NCBI RefSeq assembly: GCF_020873915.1
Contig: NZ_JAHWGP010000011.1
Location: 62,001 to 126,000 of the forward strand
Origin: Streptomyces sp. DH5
GTDB lineage: Bacteria > Actinomycetota > Actinomycetes > Streptomycetales > Streptomycetaceae
DNA length: 64,000 bases
Reading direction: 5' to 3'
Shown: positions 43,657-54,646 of the stretch, one piece after another
How positions within the stretch are numbered: position 1 is the stretch's first letter
Layout: each line of letters begins with the position of its first letter
Translations under genes and position numbers: made by a program
Notes under the pieces: generated by a model
What the model saw: only the letters and a program-made list of their open reading frames with translations
Database searches by the model: none
Told to the model about the DNA's origin: nothing

Positions 43657-45072
43657 GTGATCGCCCTCTCCCTCGCCGAGATCGCAGAAGTCGTCGGCGG
43701 GCAGACGCACGACATACCGGACCCGTCCGTCCAGGTCACCGGGCCGGTGGTCCGGGACTCGCGGGAGGCGGGTCCCGGCAGCCTGTTCGTCGCCTTCGTC
43801 GGCGAGCGCGTGGACGGACACGACTACGCGGCCGCGGTCGTCGAGGCGGGCGCGGCCGCGGTGCTGGCCTCCCGGCCCGTCGGTGTGCCCGCGATCGTCG
43901 TCGAGGACGTCCAGGCGGCGCTCGGCGCCCTCGCCCGGCACGTCGTCGGCCGGCTCGGCGCCACCCTCGTCGCGCTCACCGGCTCGGCCGGCAAGACCAG
44001 TACCAAGGACCTCATCGCGCAGGTGCTGGGCAGCAGCGCGCCGACCGTCTTCACCCCCGGCTCCCTGAACAACGAGATCGGGCTGCCGCTGACCGCGCTC
44101 ACCGCCACCGAGGAGACGAAGTTCCTCGTGCTGGAGATGGGAGCACGCGGAATCGGCCACATCCGCTACCTCACCGGTCTGACCCCGCCGAAGGTCGGCC
44201 TGGTCCTGAACGTCGGCTCCGCCCACATCGGCGAGTTCGGCGGCCGGGAGCAGATCGCCCAGGCCAAGGGCGAGTTGGTGGAGTCGCTGCCCCCGGCCGA
44301 GGAGGGGGGAGCCGCGATCCTCAACGCGGACGACCCCTTCGTACGGGCCATGGCCTCCCGTACCAAGGCGAAGGTGATCCTTTTCGGGGAGTCCGGCGAA
44401 GCGGACGTTCGGGCTGAGAACGTGCGACTCACGGACAGCGGACAGCCCTCCTTCAGGCTTCACACACCCTCCGGTGCATCCGATGTGACCATGCGCCTGT
44501 ACGGTGAGCATCACGTGTCGAACGCGCTCGCCGCGGCCGCCGTCGCCCACGAGTTGGGCATGTCCGCTGACGAGATCGCCCGTGCGCTCTCCGAGGCGGG
44601 CTCCCTCTCCCGCTGGCGGATGGAGGTCACCGAGCGCCCGGACGGCGTGACGGTCGTCAACGACGCCTACAACGCGAACCCCGAGTCCATGAAGGCAGCG
44701 CTGCGCGCGCTGGCGGCCATGGGCAAGGGACGCAGGACGTGGGCGGTGCTCGGCAAGATGGCCGAGCTCGGGGACGAGGCGCTCGCCGAGCACGACGCGG
44801 TCGGACGGCTCGCCGTCCGGCTCAACGTCAGCAAGCTCGTCGCGGTCGGGGGCAGGGAAGCCGCCTGGCTGCAACTGGGCGCATATAACGAGGGTTCGTG
44901 GGGTGAGGAGTCGGTGCACGTGTCCGACGCACAGGCGGCGGTCGACCTGTTGCGCAGCCAATTGCGCCCGGGGGATGTCGTACTCGTGAAGGCGTCCCGT
45001 TCGGTCGGGCTCGAGCGGGTGGCGCAGGCGCTGCTCGAGACCGGTGCCGAGGGTGAGGTCGCGGCCCGATGA
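43657..45072 (+). CDS. murF: UDP-MurNAc-tripeptide D-alanyl-D-alanine ligase
   Basis: Adds D-Ala-D-Ala to complete the UDP-MurNAc pentapeptide. Landmarks: [35 protein letters not shown] loop [76 protein letters not shown] and VLGKMAELG. 471 residues. GTG 43657 starts four bases after the murE stop; the frame is open upstream only as an overlap of murE. Confidence 0.95.
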   Translation: MIALSLAEIAEVVGGQTHDIPDPSVQVTGPVVRDSREAGPGSLFVAFVGERVDGHDYAAAVVEAGAAAVLASRPVGVPAIVVEDVQAALGALARHVVGRLGATLVALTGSAGKTSTKDLIAQVLGSSAPTVFTPGSLNNEIGLPLTALTATEETKFLVLEMGARGIGHIRYLTGLTPPKVGLVLNVGSAHIGEFGGREQIAQAKGELVESLPPAEEGGAAILNADDPFVRAMASRTKAKVILFGESGEADVRAENVRLTDSGQPSFRLHTPSGASDVTMRLYGEHHVSNALAAAAVAHELGMSADEIARALSEAGSLSRWRMEVTERPDGVTVVNDAYNANPESMKAALRALAAMGKGRRTWAVLGKMAELGDEALAEHDAVGRLAVRLNVSKLVAVGGREAAWLQLGAYNEGSWGEESVHVSDAQAAVDLLRSQLRPGDVVLVKASRSVGLERVAQALLETGAEGEVAAR

Positions 45073-46142
45073 TGAATCAGATCCTGTTCGCGGGAGTCAT
45101 TGGTCTCTTCCTCACCCTGATCGGCACCCCGCTGCTGATCAAGCTGCTCGCCCGCAAGGGGTACGGGCAGTACATCCGCGACGACGGCCCGCGCGAGCAC
45201 GCCAGCAAGCGCGGTACGCCGACGATGGGCGGCATCGCCTTCATCCTGGCGACGCTCGCCGCCTACTTCCTGTCCAAGGTGATCACCGGCAAACCCCCGA
45301 CGTTCTCGGGGCTGCTGGTGCTCGGCCTCATGGTCGGGATGGGCATGGTCGGCTTCCTGGACGACTACATCAAGATCGTCAAACGGCGTTCGCTGGGCCT
45401 GCGGGCCAAGGCGAAGATGGCCGGCCAGCTGATCGTCGGCATCGCCTTCGCGGTGCTCTCGCTGCAGTTCGCGGACTCCCGCGGCCAGACGCCGGCGTCC
45501 ACCAAGCTGTCGTTCATCACCGACTTCGGCTGGACCATCGGCCCGGTGCTGTTCGTCGTCTGGGCGCTGTTCATGATCCTCGCCATGTCCAACGGCGTGA
45601 ACCTGACCGACGGTCTGGACGGCCTGGCGACCGGCGCCTCCGTCCTGGTCTTCGGCGCCTACACCTTCATCGGCGTCTGGCAGTTCCAGGAGTCCTGCGC
45701 CAACGGCGACACGCTGACCAACCCGGGTGCCTGCTACGAGGTGCGCGACCCGCTGGACCTCGCGGTCGTCGCCTCCGCGCTGATGGGTTCCTGCCTCGGC
45801 TTCCTGTGGTGGAACACCTCCCCGGCCAAGATCTTCATGGGTGACACCGGTTCGCTGGCGCTCGGCGGCGTGCTCGCGGGACTCGCGATCTGCTCCCGCA
45901 CCGAGCTGCTGCTGGCCATCCTCGGCGGTCTGTTCGTCCTCATCACCATGTCGGTGGTCATCCAGGTCGGCTCGTTCCGGCTCACCGGTAAGCGGGTCTT
46001 CCGGATGGCACCGCTCCAGCATCACTTCGAACTCAAAGGCTGGTCCGAAGTCCTTGTGGTGGTCCGCTTCTGGATCATCCAGGGCATCTGCGTGATCGTC
46101 GGACTCGGCCTCTTCTACGCGGGATGGGCAGCGGACAAGTGA
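45069..46142 (+). CDS. mraY: Phospho-MurNAc-pentapeptide transferase
   Basis: Integral membrane enzyme making lipid I from UDP-MurNAc pentapeptide and undecaprenyl phosphate. About ten hydrophobic helices; conserved loops [24 protein letters not shown] (Asp-Asp), [22 protein letters not shown] and [15 protein letters not shown] (HHH-like loop). 357 residues. ATG 45069 overlaps the murF stop as ATGA; the next ATG (45072) is equally plausible. Confidence 0.96.
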   Translation: MMNQILFAGVIGLFLTLIGTPLLIKLLARKGYGQYIRDDGPREHASKRGTPTMGGIAFILATLAAYFLSKVITGKPPTFSGLLVLGLMVGMGMVGFLDDYIKIVKRRSLGLRAKAKMAGQLIVGIAFAVLSLQFADSRGQTPASTKLSFITDFGWTIGPVLFVVWALFMILAMSNGVNLTDGLDGLATGASVLVFGAYTFIGVWQFQESCANGDTLTNPGACYEVRDPLDLAVVASALMGSCLGFLWWNTSPAKIFMGDTGSLALGGVLAGLAICSRTELLLAILGGLFVLITMSVVIQVGSFRLTGKRVFRMAPLQHHFELKGWSEVLVVVRFWIIQGICVIVGLGLFYAGWAADK

Positions 46143-47542
46143 CCGACTGGCAGGGGAAGAACGTCACCGTCGCCGGCCTCGGCGTCTCCGGAGTCCCGGC
46201 GGCCAGGGCGCTGCACGGGCTCGGCGCGAACGTCACCGTCGTCAACGACGGGGACGACCCACGCGCCCGGGAGCAGGCCGCCGCACTGGAGGCGCTCGGC
46301 GTCACCGTGCGCCTCGGCGACGGTGACACCCTGCCCGACGGCACCGAGCTGATCGTCACGGCCCCGGGCTGGAGGCCGGACAAGCCGCTCTTCGCGGCGG
46401 CGGAAGCGGCCGGGGTGCCGGTGTGGGGCGACGTCGAACTCGCCTGGCGGCTCAGGAAGCCCGACGCCGCCCCCTGGCTCGCGGTCACCGGCACCAACGG
46501 CAAGACCACCACCGTCCAGATGCTCGCCTCCATCCTGAAGGCGGCGGGACTGCGCACGGCGGCCGTCGGCAACATCGGCGTCTCCCTGCTCGACGCGGTG
46601 CTCGGCGAGGAGGAGTACGACGTGCTCGCCGTGGAACTGTCCAGCTACCAGCTCCACTGGGCGCCCTCGCTGCGCGCCCACTCCGCCGCCGTGCTCAACC
46701 TCGCCCCGGACCACCTCGACTGGCACGGCTCCATGGAGGCGTACGCGAGGGACAAGGGCCGCGTCTACGAGGGCAACCGCGTCGCCTGCGTCTACAACGT
46801 CGCGGACAAGGCGACCGAAGACCTGGTCCGTGAGGCCGACGTCGAGGAGGGCTGCCGGGCGGTCGGCTTCACCCTCGGCACCCCGGGCCCCTCCCAACTC
46901 GGCGTCGTGGAGGGCATCCTGGTCGACCGCGCCTTCGTCGAGGACCGGCACAGGAACGCGCAGGAACTCGCCGAGGTCTCCGACGTCAGGCCCCCGGCCC
47001 CGCACAACATCGCCAACGCCCTTGCGGCCGCCGCCCTCGCGCGGGCCTACGGGGTGCCCGCGAGCGCCGTACGGGACGGCCTGCGGGCCTTCACCCCGGA
47101 CGCGCACCGCATCGCGCACATCGCGGACGTGGACGGTGTCGCCTGGGTCGACGACTCCAAGGCCACCAACACCCACGCCGCCGAGGCCTCGTTGGCCGCC
47201 TACGAGTCGATCGTGTGGATCGCCGGCGGCCTCGCCAAGGGGGCCGCCTTCGACGAACTGGTCGCGGCCTCGGCGAAGCGGCTGCGGGGTGCCGTGCTGA
47301 TCGGCAGGGACCGTGCCCTGATCCGCGAAGCCCTCGCGCGACACGCCCCGGAGGTACCCGTGGTCGACCTCGACCGGACCGACACTGGGGCGATGCTCCA
47401 GGCTGTCCAGGAGGCGCAACGGCTCGCACGGCCCGGCGACACGGTACTGCTGGCCCCCGCCTGCGCTTCGATGGACATGTTCGCCAACTACAACAAGCGC
47501 GGTGACGCGTTCGCCCAGGCGGTGCGCGAGCTCGGCGCCTGA
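46124..47542 (+). CDS. murD: UDP-MurNAc-L-alanine:D-glutamate ligase
   Basis: Adds D-glutamate to UDP-MurNAc-L-Ala. Landmarks: [35 protein letters not shown] loop [69 protein letters not shown] and [17 protein letters not shown]. 472 residues. ATG 46124 overlaps mraY by 19 bp; GTG 46139, which makes a GTGA overlap with the mraY stop, is the alternative and would shorten it by five residues. Confidence 0.95.
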   Translation: MGSGQVTDWQGKNVTVAGLGVSGVPAARALHGLGANVTVVNDGDDPRAREQAAALEALGVTVRLGDGDTLPDGTELIVTAPGWRPDKPLFAAAEAAGVPVWGDVELAWRLRKPDAAPWLAVTGTNGKTTTVQMLASILKAAGLRTAAVGNIGVSLLDAVLGEEEYDVLAVELSSYQLHWAPSLRAHSAAVLNLAPDHLDWHGSMEAYARDKGRVYEGNRVACVYNVADKATEDLVREADVEEGCRAVGFTLGTPGPSQLGVVEGILVDRAFVEDRHRNAQELAEVSDVRPPAPHNIANALAAAALARAYGVPASAVRDGLRAFTPDAHRIAHIADVDGVAWVDDSKATNTHAAEASLAAYESIVWIAGGLAKGAAFDELVAASAKRLRGAVLIGRDRALIREALARHAPEVPVVDLDRTDTGAMLQAVQEAQRLARPGDTVLLAPACASMDMFANYNKRGDAFAQAVRELGA

Positions 47543-47625
47543 CCCCGGCCCGCCTGGCGCCGGGCGACCTTGGGAGGGACGCGTGGGACCGTCCAGAGCC
47601 GGTTGTCCGGCGTACGGGGGAGGCC

Positions 47626-48981
47626 GTGATGCCCAGTAGCCGTACCGGCCGGCCGCCGGTGCGGCGGGCCGCACGCCGGCCCGTCGTGCCCGGCCCCCCG
47701 CGTGAGAACCCCCTGCGCACCCTGGTCGTCCGGGCGCGCAGGGCATGGGACAGGCCGCTGACCGCCTACTACCTGATCCTCGGCGGCAGTCTGCTCCTCA
47801 CCGGTCTCGGTCTGGTGATGGTCTACTCGGCCTCCCAGATCACGGCGCTGCAGATGTCGCTGCCGGGTTCCTACTTCTTCCGCAAGCAGCTGCTGGCCGC
47901 GGGCATCGGCGCGGTCCTGCTGTTCGCGGCCTCCCGGATGCCGGTGAGGCTTCACCGCGCGCTGGCCTACCCGATCCTCGCGGGCGCCGTCGTCCTGATG
48001 GCCCTGGTGCAGGTGCCGGGGATAGGGGTCGCGGTCAACGGCAACCAGAACTGGATCGCCCTCGGCGGCTCCTTCCAGCTCCAGCCCAGTGAGTTCGGCA
48101 AGCTCGCACTGGTGCTGTGGGGCGCCGATCTGCTGGCCCGCAAGCAGGACAAGCGGCTGCTGACCCAGTGGAAGCACATGCTGGTGCCGCTGGTCCCGGC
48201 CGCGTTCATGCTGCTCGGGCTGATCATGCTCGGTGGCGACATGGGCACGGCCATCATCCTGACGGCGATCCTCTTCGGACTGCTGTGGCTGGCGGGGGCG
48301 CCGACCAGGCTGTTCGTCGGCGTGCTGTCGGTCGCCGCGGTGCTCGGCGCGATCCTCATCCGCACCAGCCCCAACCGCATGGCCCGGCTGGCCTGTCTCG
48401 GCGCCACCGAGCCCCAGGCGGGCCCGGTCGACTGCTGGCAGGCCGTGCACGGCATCTACGCCCTCGCCTCCGGCGGCATCTTCGGTTCCGGACTCGGTGC
48501 GAGCGTGGAGAAATGGGGCCAACTTCCCGAAGCGCACACCGACTTCATCTTCGCCATCACCGGTGAGGAACTGGGCCTGGCGGGGACTCTGTCGGTGCTA
48601 GCCCTGTTCGCGGCTCTAGGCTATGCGGGTATCCGCGTGGCCGGACGCACGGAGGACCCCTTCGTGAGGTACGCCGCGGGAGGCGTGACCACCTGGATCA
48701 CGGCCCAGGCCGTGATCAACATCGGTGCGGTGCTCGGCCTGCTGCCGATCGCCGGTGTCCCGCTCCCGCTGTTCTCCTACGGAGGGTCGGCCCTGCTGCC
48801 GACCATGTTCGCCATCGGGCTGCTGATCGCGTTCGCGCGTGAGGACCCCGCTGCGCGGATGGCGCTTGCGATGCGGCAACCTCGCTTTGGTAAAAAGCGG
48901 GTAAGGGGCTCTCAGGGGTCCCGCAGATGGAACACGATGCGACGGCGCGCCCCGGTGGTGCGTCCGTCCGGAGAGCGGTGA
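47626..48981 (+). CDS. ftsW: Septal glycosyltransferase FtsW (SEDS family)
   Basis: Polymerises lipid II at the septum with FtsI. About ten membrane helices after a basic 45-residue cytosolic arm. SEDS landmarks: VMVYSASQI, SYFFRKQLLAAG, NGNQNWIALGGSFQLQPSEFGKLALVLW, MLGGDMGTAIILT, FGSGLGASVEKWGQLPEAHTDFIFAITGEELG, and PIAGVPLPLFSYGGSALLPTMFAIGLLIAFAR. 451 residues from GTG 47626 (ATG 47629 directly follows). Basic C-terminal tail. Followed seven bases later by murG. Confidence 0.95.
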   Translation: MMPSSRTGRPPVRRAARRPVVPGPPRENPLRTLVVRARRAWDRPLTAYYLILGGSLLLTGLGLVMVYSASQITALQMSLPGSYFFRKQLLAAGIGAVLLFAASRMPVRLHRALAYPILAGAVVLMALVQVPGIGVAVNGNQNWIALGGSFQLQPSEFGKLALVLWGADLLARKQDKRLLTQWKHMLVPLVPAAFMLLGLIMLGGDMGTAIILTAILFGLLWLAGAPTRLFVGVLSVAAVLGAILIRTSPNRMARLACLGATEPQAGPVDCWQAVHGIYALASGGIFGSGLGASVEKWGQLPEAHTDFIFAITGEELGLAGTLSVLALFAALGYAGIRVAGRTEDPFVRYAAGGVTTWITAQAVINIGAVLGLLPIAGVPLPLFSYGGSALLPTMFAIGLLIAFAREDPAARMALAMRQPRFGKKRVRGSQGSRRWNTMRRRAPVVRPSGER

Positions 48982-48987
48982 ATTTCG

Positions 48988-50082
48988 GTGCATGTCGTAC
49001 TCGCCGGCGGAGGAACCGCGGGCCATATCGAGCCCGCGCTCGCCCTCGCGGATGCCCTGCGCAGGCATGATCCGTCCGTGGGCATCACGGCCCTTGGCAC
49101 GGAACGCGGCCTCGAGACCCGTCTCGTACCCGAGCGCGGGTACGAACTGGCGCTGATTCCCGCCGTACCGCTGCCACGCAAGCCCACCCCCGAGCTGATC
49201 ACCGTCCCAGGCCGGCTGCGCGGCACCATCAAGGCGACCGAGCAGATCCTGGAGCGCACCAAGGCGGACGCCGTGGTCGGCTTCGGCGGCTACGTGGCCC
49301 TGCCCGGCTACCTGGCGGCCAAGCGGCTCGGTGTGCCGATCGTGGTCCACGAGGCCAACGCCCGCCCGGGGCTGGCCAACAAGATCGGTTCGCGCTACGC
49401 GGCCCAGGTCGCCGTCTCCACGCCGGACAGCAAGCTGCGCAACTCCCGCTACATCGGCATCCCGCTGCGCCGCTCCGTGGCCACCCTGGACCGTGCGGCG
49501 ATGCGTCCGCAGGCGCGCGCCGCGTTCGGCCTCGACCCCAACCTGCCGACGCTGCTGGTCTCCGGCGGCTCGCAGGGCGCCCGCCGGCTCAACGAGGTCG
49601 TGCAGCAGGTCGCTCCGTGGCTCCAGCAGGCCGGGATCCAGATCCTGCACGCGGTCGGCCCGAAGAACGAACTGCCGCAGGTGCAGCAGATGCCGGGAAT
49701 GCCCCCGTACATCCCGGTAAGTTACCTGGACCGGATGGACCTCGCGTACGCCGCCGCGGACATGATGCTCTGCCGCGCGGGCGCGATGACCGTCGCCGAG
49801 CTCTCCGCCGTCGGACTCCCGGCCGCCTATGTCCCGCTGCCCATCGGCAACGGCGAACAGCGGCTCAACGCCCAGCCGGTGGTCAAGGCCGGCGGCGGAC
49901 TGCTGGTCGACGACGCGGAGCTGACGCCCGAGTGGGTCCAGCAGAACGTGCTGCCGGTGCTCGCCGACCCGCACCGGCTGTACGAGATGTCCCGCGCCGC
50001 CGCCGAGTTCGGCCGCCGGGACGCCGACGACCTGCTCGTCGGCATGGTGTACGAGGCGATCGCCGCCCGTGCCCACCGCTAG
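48988..50082 (+). CDS. murG: Lipid II synthase MurG
   Basis: GT28 glycosyltransferase adding GlcNAc to lipid I on the inner membrane face. MHVVLAGGGTAGHIEPALALADAL (first glycine loop), TKADAVVGFGGYVALPGYLAA, IVVHEANARPGLANKI, TLLVSGGSQGARRLNEVV, MDLAYAAADMMLCRAGAMTVAELSAVGLPAAYVPLPIGNGEQRLNAQPV. 364 residues from GTG 48988. murC, which often follows murG, is absent here and ftsQ comes next. Confidence 0.96.
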   Translation: MHVVLAGGGTAGHIEPALALADALRRHDPSVGITALGTERGLETRLVPERGYELALIPAVPLPRKPTPELITVPGRLRGTIKATEQILERTKADAVVGFGGYVALPGYLAAKRLGVPIVVHEANARPGLANKIGSRYAAQVAVSTPDSKLRNSRYIGIPLRRSVATLDRAAMRPQARAAFGLDPNLPTLLVSGGSQGARRLNEVVQQVAPWLQQAGIQILHAVGPKNELPQVQQMPGMPPYIPVSYLDRMDLAYAAADMMLCRAGAMTVAELSAVGLPAAYVPLPIGNGEQRLNAQPVVKAGGGLLVDDAELTPEWVQQNVLPVLADPHRLYEMSRAAAEFGRRDADDLLVGMVYEAIAARAHR

Positions 50083-50108
50083 AGGCGCATGACGGAAGGG
50101 CAGGGAGC

Positions 50109-50903
50109 GTGGCCGGATCGACCACCGCGGAGCGCGGTGAACGCAGGCGGGAGGCGTCCGGCCCGCCGCCCGTCCGGCGGTTCGGCCGACGGCGCCTTCG
50201 TGGGATCATCGCATCGGCGGTTGCCCTGGTGTTCCTCGGCAGCGGCGCGTTCTGGCTGCTGTACGGCTCCGACCTGGTGCGCGTGGAGCGCGTATCGGTG
50301 TCGGGAACCGTTGTCCTGACGGCGGCCCAGGTGCGCGAGGCCGCCGACGTCCCCCTGGGCGAGCAGTTGATTTCCGTCGACACCGCGGCGATCGAAGCCC
50401 GGATCGCGAAGGCATTGCCCCGAATCGACACGATTGACGCGGTTCGTTCCTGGCCGCACGAAATCACGTTGAAAGTGACGGAACGCACCCCGGTTCTCCT
50501 CGTCCGCAAAGCGGGGAAGTTCATCGAAGTGGATGACGAGGGTGTCCGGTTCGCCACGGTTTCCAAGGCCGTCAAAGGTGTACCCGAGCTGAAAATGGAG
50601 ATCCGGGAAAGTGGTCCCGCTTCGGCGAGCCTGCGCCGGTTCGGCGAGGAGCGGCTGGTGCGGGCGGCGGTGCGGGTGGCCGGCGCCCTTCCGGACCCCG
50701 TGGCACGGACCACCCGAATCGTCAAGGTCCGTTCCTACGACGACATCTCGCTGGAGCTTGCGGACGGCCGCACGGTCGACTGGGGGAGCGGTGAGAAGGG
50801 TGTGGAGAAGGGCCGTACTCTCGGTGCGCTGATGAAAGCGGAGCCGCGCGCGCGGCACTTCGACGTCAGCGTTCCCACGGCCCCGGCGTCATCGGGGAGT
50901 TGA
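50109..50903 (+). CDS. ftsQ: Cell division protein FtsQ (DivIB)
   Basis: Bitopic divisome protein. Basic cytosolic arm (about 1-35), one membrane helix (IIASAVALVFLGSGAFWLLYG), then a POTRA domain (VRVERVSVSGTVVLTAAQVREAADVPLGEQLISVD) and the FtsQ beta domain (WPHEITLKVTERTPVLLV). 264 residues. GTG 50109 has GGGAG four bases before; the frame is open upstream within murG only. Third-position base use is slightly less GC-extreme around 50400-50600 than in neighbours. Confidence 0.93.
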   Translation: MAGSTTAERGERRREASGPPPVRRFGRRRLRGIIASAVALVFLGSGAFWLLYGSDLVRVERVSVSGTVVLTAAQVREAADVPLGEQLISVDTAAIEARIAKALPRIDTIDAVRSWPHEITLKVTERTPVLLVRKAGKFIEVDDEGVRFATVSKAVKGVPELKMEIRESGPASASLRRFGEERLVRAAVRVAGALPDPVARTTRIVKVRSYDDISLELADGRTVDWGSGEKGVEKGRTLGALMKAEPRARHFDVSVPTAPASSGS

Positions 50904-50993
50904 CGGGTATCCGTGCAGGCCAGCACCCTGGTTGGGCAGCGCTACGGCTGATCACATAGGGTGAAAAGAAAAACGGGAGGTTCGGCGTGTTCG

Positions 50994-51023
50994 TTGAACG
51001 CGCGCCACTTGCCGACTTAGTGT
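50994..51023 (+). promoter_or_regulatory. Putative ftsZ promoter
   Basis: TTGAAC (50994-50999), 18-bp spacer and TAGTGT (51018-51023) in the 279-bp ftsQ-ftsZ gap, which is unusually AT-rich (51035-51100). S. coelicolor ftsZ has several promoters in this gap, one of them developmentally regulated; which of them this matches is not known to me. Confidence 0.5.
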
Positions 51024-51182
51024 CCTGTTCAGAAGACTCCAGGGAACAGACACACTGGTAACCCTAAACTTCAACGTTAGGGTTCGGGTCGGTGATACGG
51101 ACCGTCCCATTCGGCATCAGTCGTCGGCTCGTGGCTCGCCCGCGAGACGACGACACGTAACTCGAGGCGAGAGGCCTTCGAC

Positions 51183-52376
51183 GTGGCAGCACCGCAGAAC
51201 TACCTCGCAGTCATCAAAGTCATCGGTGTCGGCGGCGGTGGTGTCAATGCCATCAACCGGATGATCGAGGTCGGTCTCAAGGGCGTCGAGTTCATCGCCA
51301 TCAACACCGACGCCCAGGCGCTGTTGATGAGCGACGCCGACGTCAAGCTCGACGTCGGACGCGAACTCACCCGCGGACTCGGCGCCGGAGCCAACCCGGC
51401 CGTCGGCCGCAAGGCCGCCGAGGACCACCGCGAGGAGATCGAGGAGGTCCTCAAGGGGGCCGACATGGTCTTCGTGACGGCGGGCGAGGGCGGCGGCACC
51501 GGCACCGGCGGCGCGCCCGTCGTGGCCAACATCGCCCGTTCGCTCGGCGCCCTCACCATCGGTGTGGTCACGCGCCCGTTCACCTTCGAGGGACGGCGCC
51601 GCGCCAACCAGGCCGAGGACGGCATCGCGGAGCTCCGCGAAGAGGTCGACACCCTCATCGTGATCCCGAACGACCGGCTGCTGTCCATCTCCGACCGCCA
51701 GGTGTCGGTCCTCGACGCCTTCAAGTCGGCGGACCAGGTGCTGCTCTCCGGTGTGCAGGGCATCACCGACCTCATCACCACCCCCGGTCTGATCAACCTC
51801 GACTTCGCCGACGTCAAGTCGGTCATGTCCGAGGCCGGCTCCGCGCTCATGGGCATCGGCTCGGCCCGCGGCGACGACCGCGCGGTGGCGGCGGCCGAGA
51901 TGGCCATCTCCTCGCCGCTCCTCGAAGCCTCCATCGACGGCGCCCGTGGCGTGCTGCTGTCCATCTCGGGCGGCTCCGACCTCGGTCTGTTCGAGATCAA
52001 CGAGGCCGCCCAGCTGGTCAGCGAGGCGGCGCACCCCGAGGCCAACATCATCTTCGGCGCCGTGATCGACGACGCCCTCGGCGACGAGGTCCGGGTCACC
52101 GTGATCGCCGCCGGCTTCGACGGCGGCCAGCCGCCCGCCAAGCGGGACAACGTGCTCGGCGCGTCGTCGGCCAAGCGCGAGGAGCCGGCCCCGGCCCGCC
52201 AGCCGGAAAGCCGGCCGTCCTTCGGCTCGCTCGGCAGTGTCACGCCGAAGGAGGACCCGGAGCCGGTCGTCCCGGAGCCGGTGGCCGACGTCCCGCCGGT
52301 CCAGCCCCCGGTCCCGCCGTCGCGGACCTACGACAGCGCGGCCGAGGAACTGGACGTACCGGACTTCCTGAAGTGA
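51183..52376 (+). CDS. ftsZ: Cell division GTPase FtsZ
   Basis: Tubulin-like GTPase forming the Z ring and, in Streptomyces, the ladders of sporulation septa. [17 protein letters not shown] near residue 12, the GTP loop GGGTGTG at 103-109, TPFTFEG-type loop RPFTFEG, NDRLL, and the T7 loop [11 protein letters not shown]. The disordered linker (about 318-380) ends in the conserved peptide [10 protein letters not shown]-like sequence LDVPDFLK, which binds partners such as SepF and FtsW. 397 residues. GTG 51183 follows GAGAGG. Confidence 0.97.
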   Translation: MAAPQNYLAVIKVIGVGGGGVNAINRMIEVGLKGVEFIAINTDAQALLMSDADVKLDVGRELTRGLGAGANPAVGRKAAEDHREEIEEVLKGADMVFVTAGEGGGTGTGGAPVVANIARSLGALTIGVVTRPFTFEGRRRANQAEDGIAELREEVDTLIVIPNDRLLSISDRQVSVLDAFKSADQVLLSGVQGITDLITTPGLINLDFADVKSVMSEAGSALMGIGSARGDDRAVAAAEMAISSPLLEASIDGARGVLLSISGGSDLGLFEINEAAQLVSEAAHPEANIIFGAVIDDALGDEVRVTVIAAGFDGGQPPAKRDNVLGASSAKREEPAPARQPESRPSFGSLGSVTPKEDPEPVVPEPVADVPPVQPPVPPSRTYDSAAEELDVPDFLK

Positions 52377-53101
52377 TAGGACGGCGCGAGAGCGTGAGCG
52401 GCGCGCACTTCGCCTTCACCGACCGGTGGGGCGGGGTGAGCGCCGCTCCGTATGAGGCACTCAACCTGGGCGGAGCCGTCGGTGACGACGCCGGTGCCGT
52501 GGGCGTCAACCGAGAGCTGGCCGCCAAGTCGCTCGGCGTGGACCCGGCCCGCGTGGTCTGGATGAACCAGGTGCACGGGGCCGACGCCGCCGTCGTCGAC
52601 GCACCGTGGGGCGGCCGCCCGGTCCCGGAGACCGACGCGATCGTCACGGCGCGGCGCGGACTCGCCCTCGCGGTGCTCACCGCCGACTGCGTGCCGGTGC
52701 TGCTCGCCGATCCCGTCGCCAGGGTCGTGGCGGCGGCCCACGCGGGCCGGCCCGGCATGATCGCCGGGGTCGTGCCGGCGGCCGTGCGGGCCATGACCGG
52801 ACTCGGCGCCGACCCCGCGCGGATCGTCGCCCGTACCGGACCCGCCGTCTGCGGACGGTGTTATGAGGTGCCCGAGGCGATGCGCGACGAGGTGGCCGCC
52901 ACCGAACCGGCGGCGCACGCCACGACGAGCTGGGGCACCCCGGCGGTCGACGTGGCCGCGGGGGTGCACGCCCAGCTCGAACGGCTGGGCGTGCACGACC
53001 GGGAGCAGTCACCGGTGTGCACGCTGGAATCGGCGGACCACTTCTCGTACCGCCGCGACCGCACCACCGGGCGGCTCGCGGGCTATGTGTGGCTGGACTG
53101 A
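52373..53101 (+). CDS. pgeF: Peptidoglycan editing factor PgeF (YlmD/YfiH, laccase-domain)
   Basis: Cytosolic amidase-like zinc/copper protein; relatives remove wrongly added residues from UDP-MurNAc precursors and were earlier called polyphenol oxidases. Landmarks: [30 protein letters not shown] (His), [28 protein letters not shown] (Cys), [16 protein letters not shown] (His). An added VCGRCYEV Cys pair. 242 residues. GTG 52373 overlaps the ftsZ stop (GTGA). Confidence 0.9.
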   Translation: MIGRRESVSGAHFAFTDRWGGVSAAPYEALNLGGAVGDDAGAVGVNRELAAKSLGVDPARVVWMNQVHGADAAVVDAPWGGRPVPETDAIVTARRGLALAVLTADCVPVLLADPVARVVAAAHAGRPGMIAGVVPAAVRAMTGLGADPARIVARTGPAVCGRCYEVPEAMRDEVAATEPAAHATTSWGTPAVDVAAGVHAQLERLGVHDREQSPVCTLESADHFSYRRDRTTGRLAGYVWLD

Positions 53102-53107
53102 TGGGAC

Positions 53108-53827
53108 ATGACGGACCGTAGGGGCGAACTCGCCACGAACCTGGCGAAAGTGGAGGAGCGGATCGCCGCCGCGTGCGCCGCCGCCGGACGCGCGCGCGAG
53201 GAGGTGACCCTCGTCGTGGTCACCAAGACCTACCCGGCCACTGACGTGCGCATCCTGGCGGAGCTCGGTGTGCGGCATGTCGCCGAGAACCGTGACCAGG
53301 ACGCCGCCCCCAAGGCGGCCGCGTGCGCGGACCTGCCGCTCACCTGGCACTTCGTGGGACAACTTCAGACCAACAAGGTGCGCTCGGTGGTCGGTTATGC
53401 CGACTTCGTGCACTCGGTCGACCGGGCCCGGCTGGTGACGTCCCTCTCCAGGGAGGCCGTGCGGGCCGGGCGCGAGATCGGCTGTCTGATCCAGGTGGCG
53501 CTCGACGCCGGGGCGAGCGGCCGCGGCGAGCGCGGGGGCGTGGCGCCCGCCGGGGTCGCGGAGTTGGCCGGTCTGGTCGCCGGGGCCGAAGGGCTGCGAC
53601 CGGCCGGGCTGATGACCGTCGCCCCGCTCACCGGGGAGTACGCCGGTCGTGAACAGGCGGCGTTCGAGCGGTTGATGGATTTGTCGACGGACCTGCGCCG
53701 GGACCATCCGGCTGCGAACATGGTCTCGGCAGGGATGAGTGCGGACCTCGAACAGGCCGTGGCCGCCGGAGCGACACATGTACGCGTCGGCAGTGCGGTA
53801 CTCGGAGTCCGCCCCGGGCTCGGGTAA
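53108..53827 (+). CDS. ylmE: YggS/YlmE family PLP-binding protein
   Basis: Pyridoxal-phosphate homeostasis protein with an alanine-racemase-like N-domain barrel. PLP lysine in LVVVTKTYPATDV; GVRHVAENRDQDA (usual GENRVQE), LTWHFVGQLQTNKVRSV, GLMTVAPLTGEY and VSAGMSADLEQAVAAGATHVRVGSAVLG. 239 residues. Seven bases after pgeF. Neighbour of sepF in nearly all actinobacterial dcw clusters. Confidence 0.93.
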   Translation: MTDRRGELATNLAKVEERIAAACAAAGRAREEVTLVVVTKTYPATDVRILAELGVRHVAENRDQDAAPKAAACADLPLTWHFVGQLQTNKVRSVVGYADFVHSVDRARLVTSLSREAVRAGREIGCLIQVALDAGASGRGERGGVAPAGVAELAGLVAGAEGLRPAGLMTVAPLTGEYAGREQAAFERLMDLSTDLRRDHPAANMVSAGMSADLEQAVAAGATHVRVGSAVLGVRPGLG

Positions 53828-53955
53828 CGTCGCCAAGAAGTCGGACCACAGCAGAAAATATGGTCAGTTCCGCCGAACAGCGGACGTAAGACCTTGTGGA
53901 TCGCGGGCACTTGGCGGTCGTCAGCGGATCCACCACAGAGCGGAGGACTCGGAGC

Positions 53956-54597
53956 ATGGCCGGCGCGATGCGCAAGATGGCGGTCTACCTCGGCCTCGTG
54001 GAGGACGATGGGTACGACGGCCGCGGATTCGACCCAGACGACGACTTTGAACCCGAACTCGACCCGGAACCCGAGCGGGACCACCGGCGGCACGAGCCGT
54101 CGCACCAGCCTCACGGCGCACATCAGCCCCAAAGGGACGAAGAGGTGCGAGTCGCGCACCCTCCCGCGCCGCGCGAACCGGTCGCCCGTGCCGCCGCGCT
54201 CCCCGCGGAATCGCCACGCCCGGCGCGGATCGCGCCCGTGGCATCCATCACACAAGAACGCGCAAGCCTGGAGAAGAACGCACCGGTGATCATGCCCAAG
54301 GTCGTGTCGGAACGAGAGCCTTACCGGATCACCACGCTGCACCCCCGGACCTACAACGAGGCCCGTACCATCGGGGAACACTTCCGTGAGGGCACGCCGG
54401 TGATCATGAATCTCACTGAGATGGATGACACAGATGCGAAGCGACTTGTCGACTTTGCGGCCGGTTTGGTGTTTGGTCTTCACGGCAGCATTGAGCGGGT
54501 GACGCAGAAGGTGTTCCTGTTGTCGCCTGCTAACGTCGATGTCACGGCGGAGGACAAGGCCCGCATCGCAGAGGGCGGGTTCTTCAACCAGAGCTGA
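53956..54597 (+). CDS. sepF: Cell division protein SepF
   Basis: FtsZ-membrane tether. An N-terminal amphipathic helix [17 protein letters not shown] is the membrane anchor. An acidic, His/Pro-rich linker (about 20-120) follows, then the conserved core [72 protein letters not shown]. 213 residues from ATG 53956; GGAG stands just before it. The preceding 128 bp are AT-richer and may hold its own promoter. Confidence 0.95.
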   Translation: MAGAMRKMAVYLGLVEDDGYDGRGFDPDDDFEPELDPEPERDHRRHEPSHQPHGAHQPQRDEEVRVAHPPAPREPVARAAALPAESPRPARIAPVASITQERASLEKNAPVIMPKVVSEREPYRITTLHPRTYNEARTIGEHFREGTPVIMNLTEMDDTDAKRLVDFAAGLVFGLHGSIERVTQKVFLLSPANVDVTAEDKARIAEGGFFNQS

Positions 54598-54646
54598 GAC
54601 GCAGGACCGGATCGAGCAGTGCACAGGGGAGAGGGAAAAGCAGGCC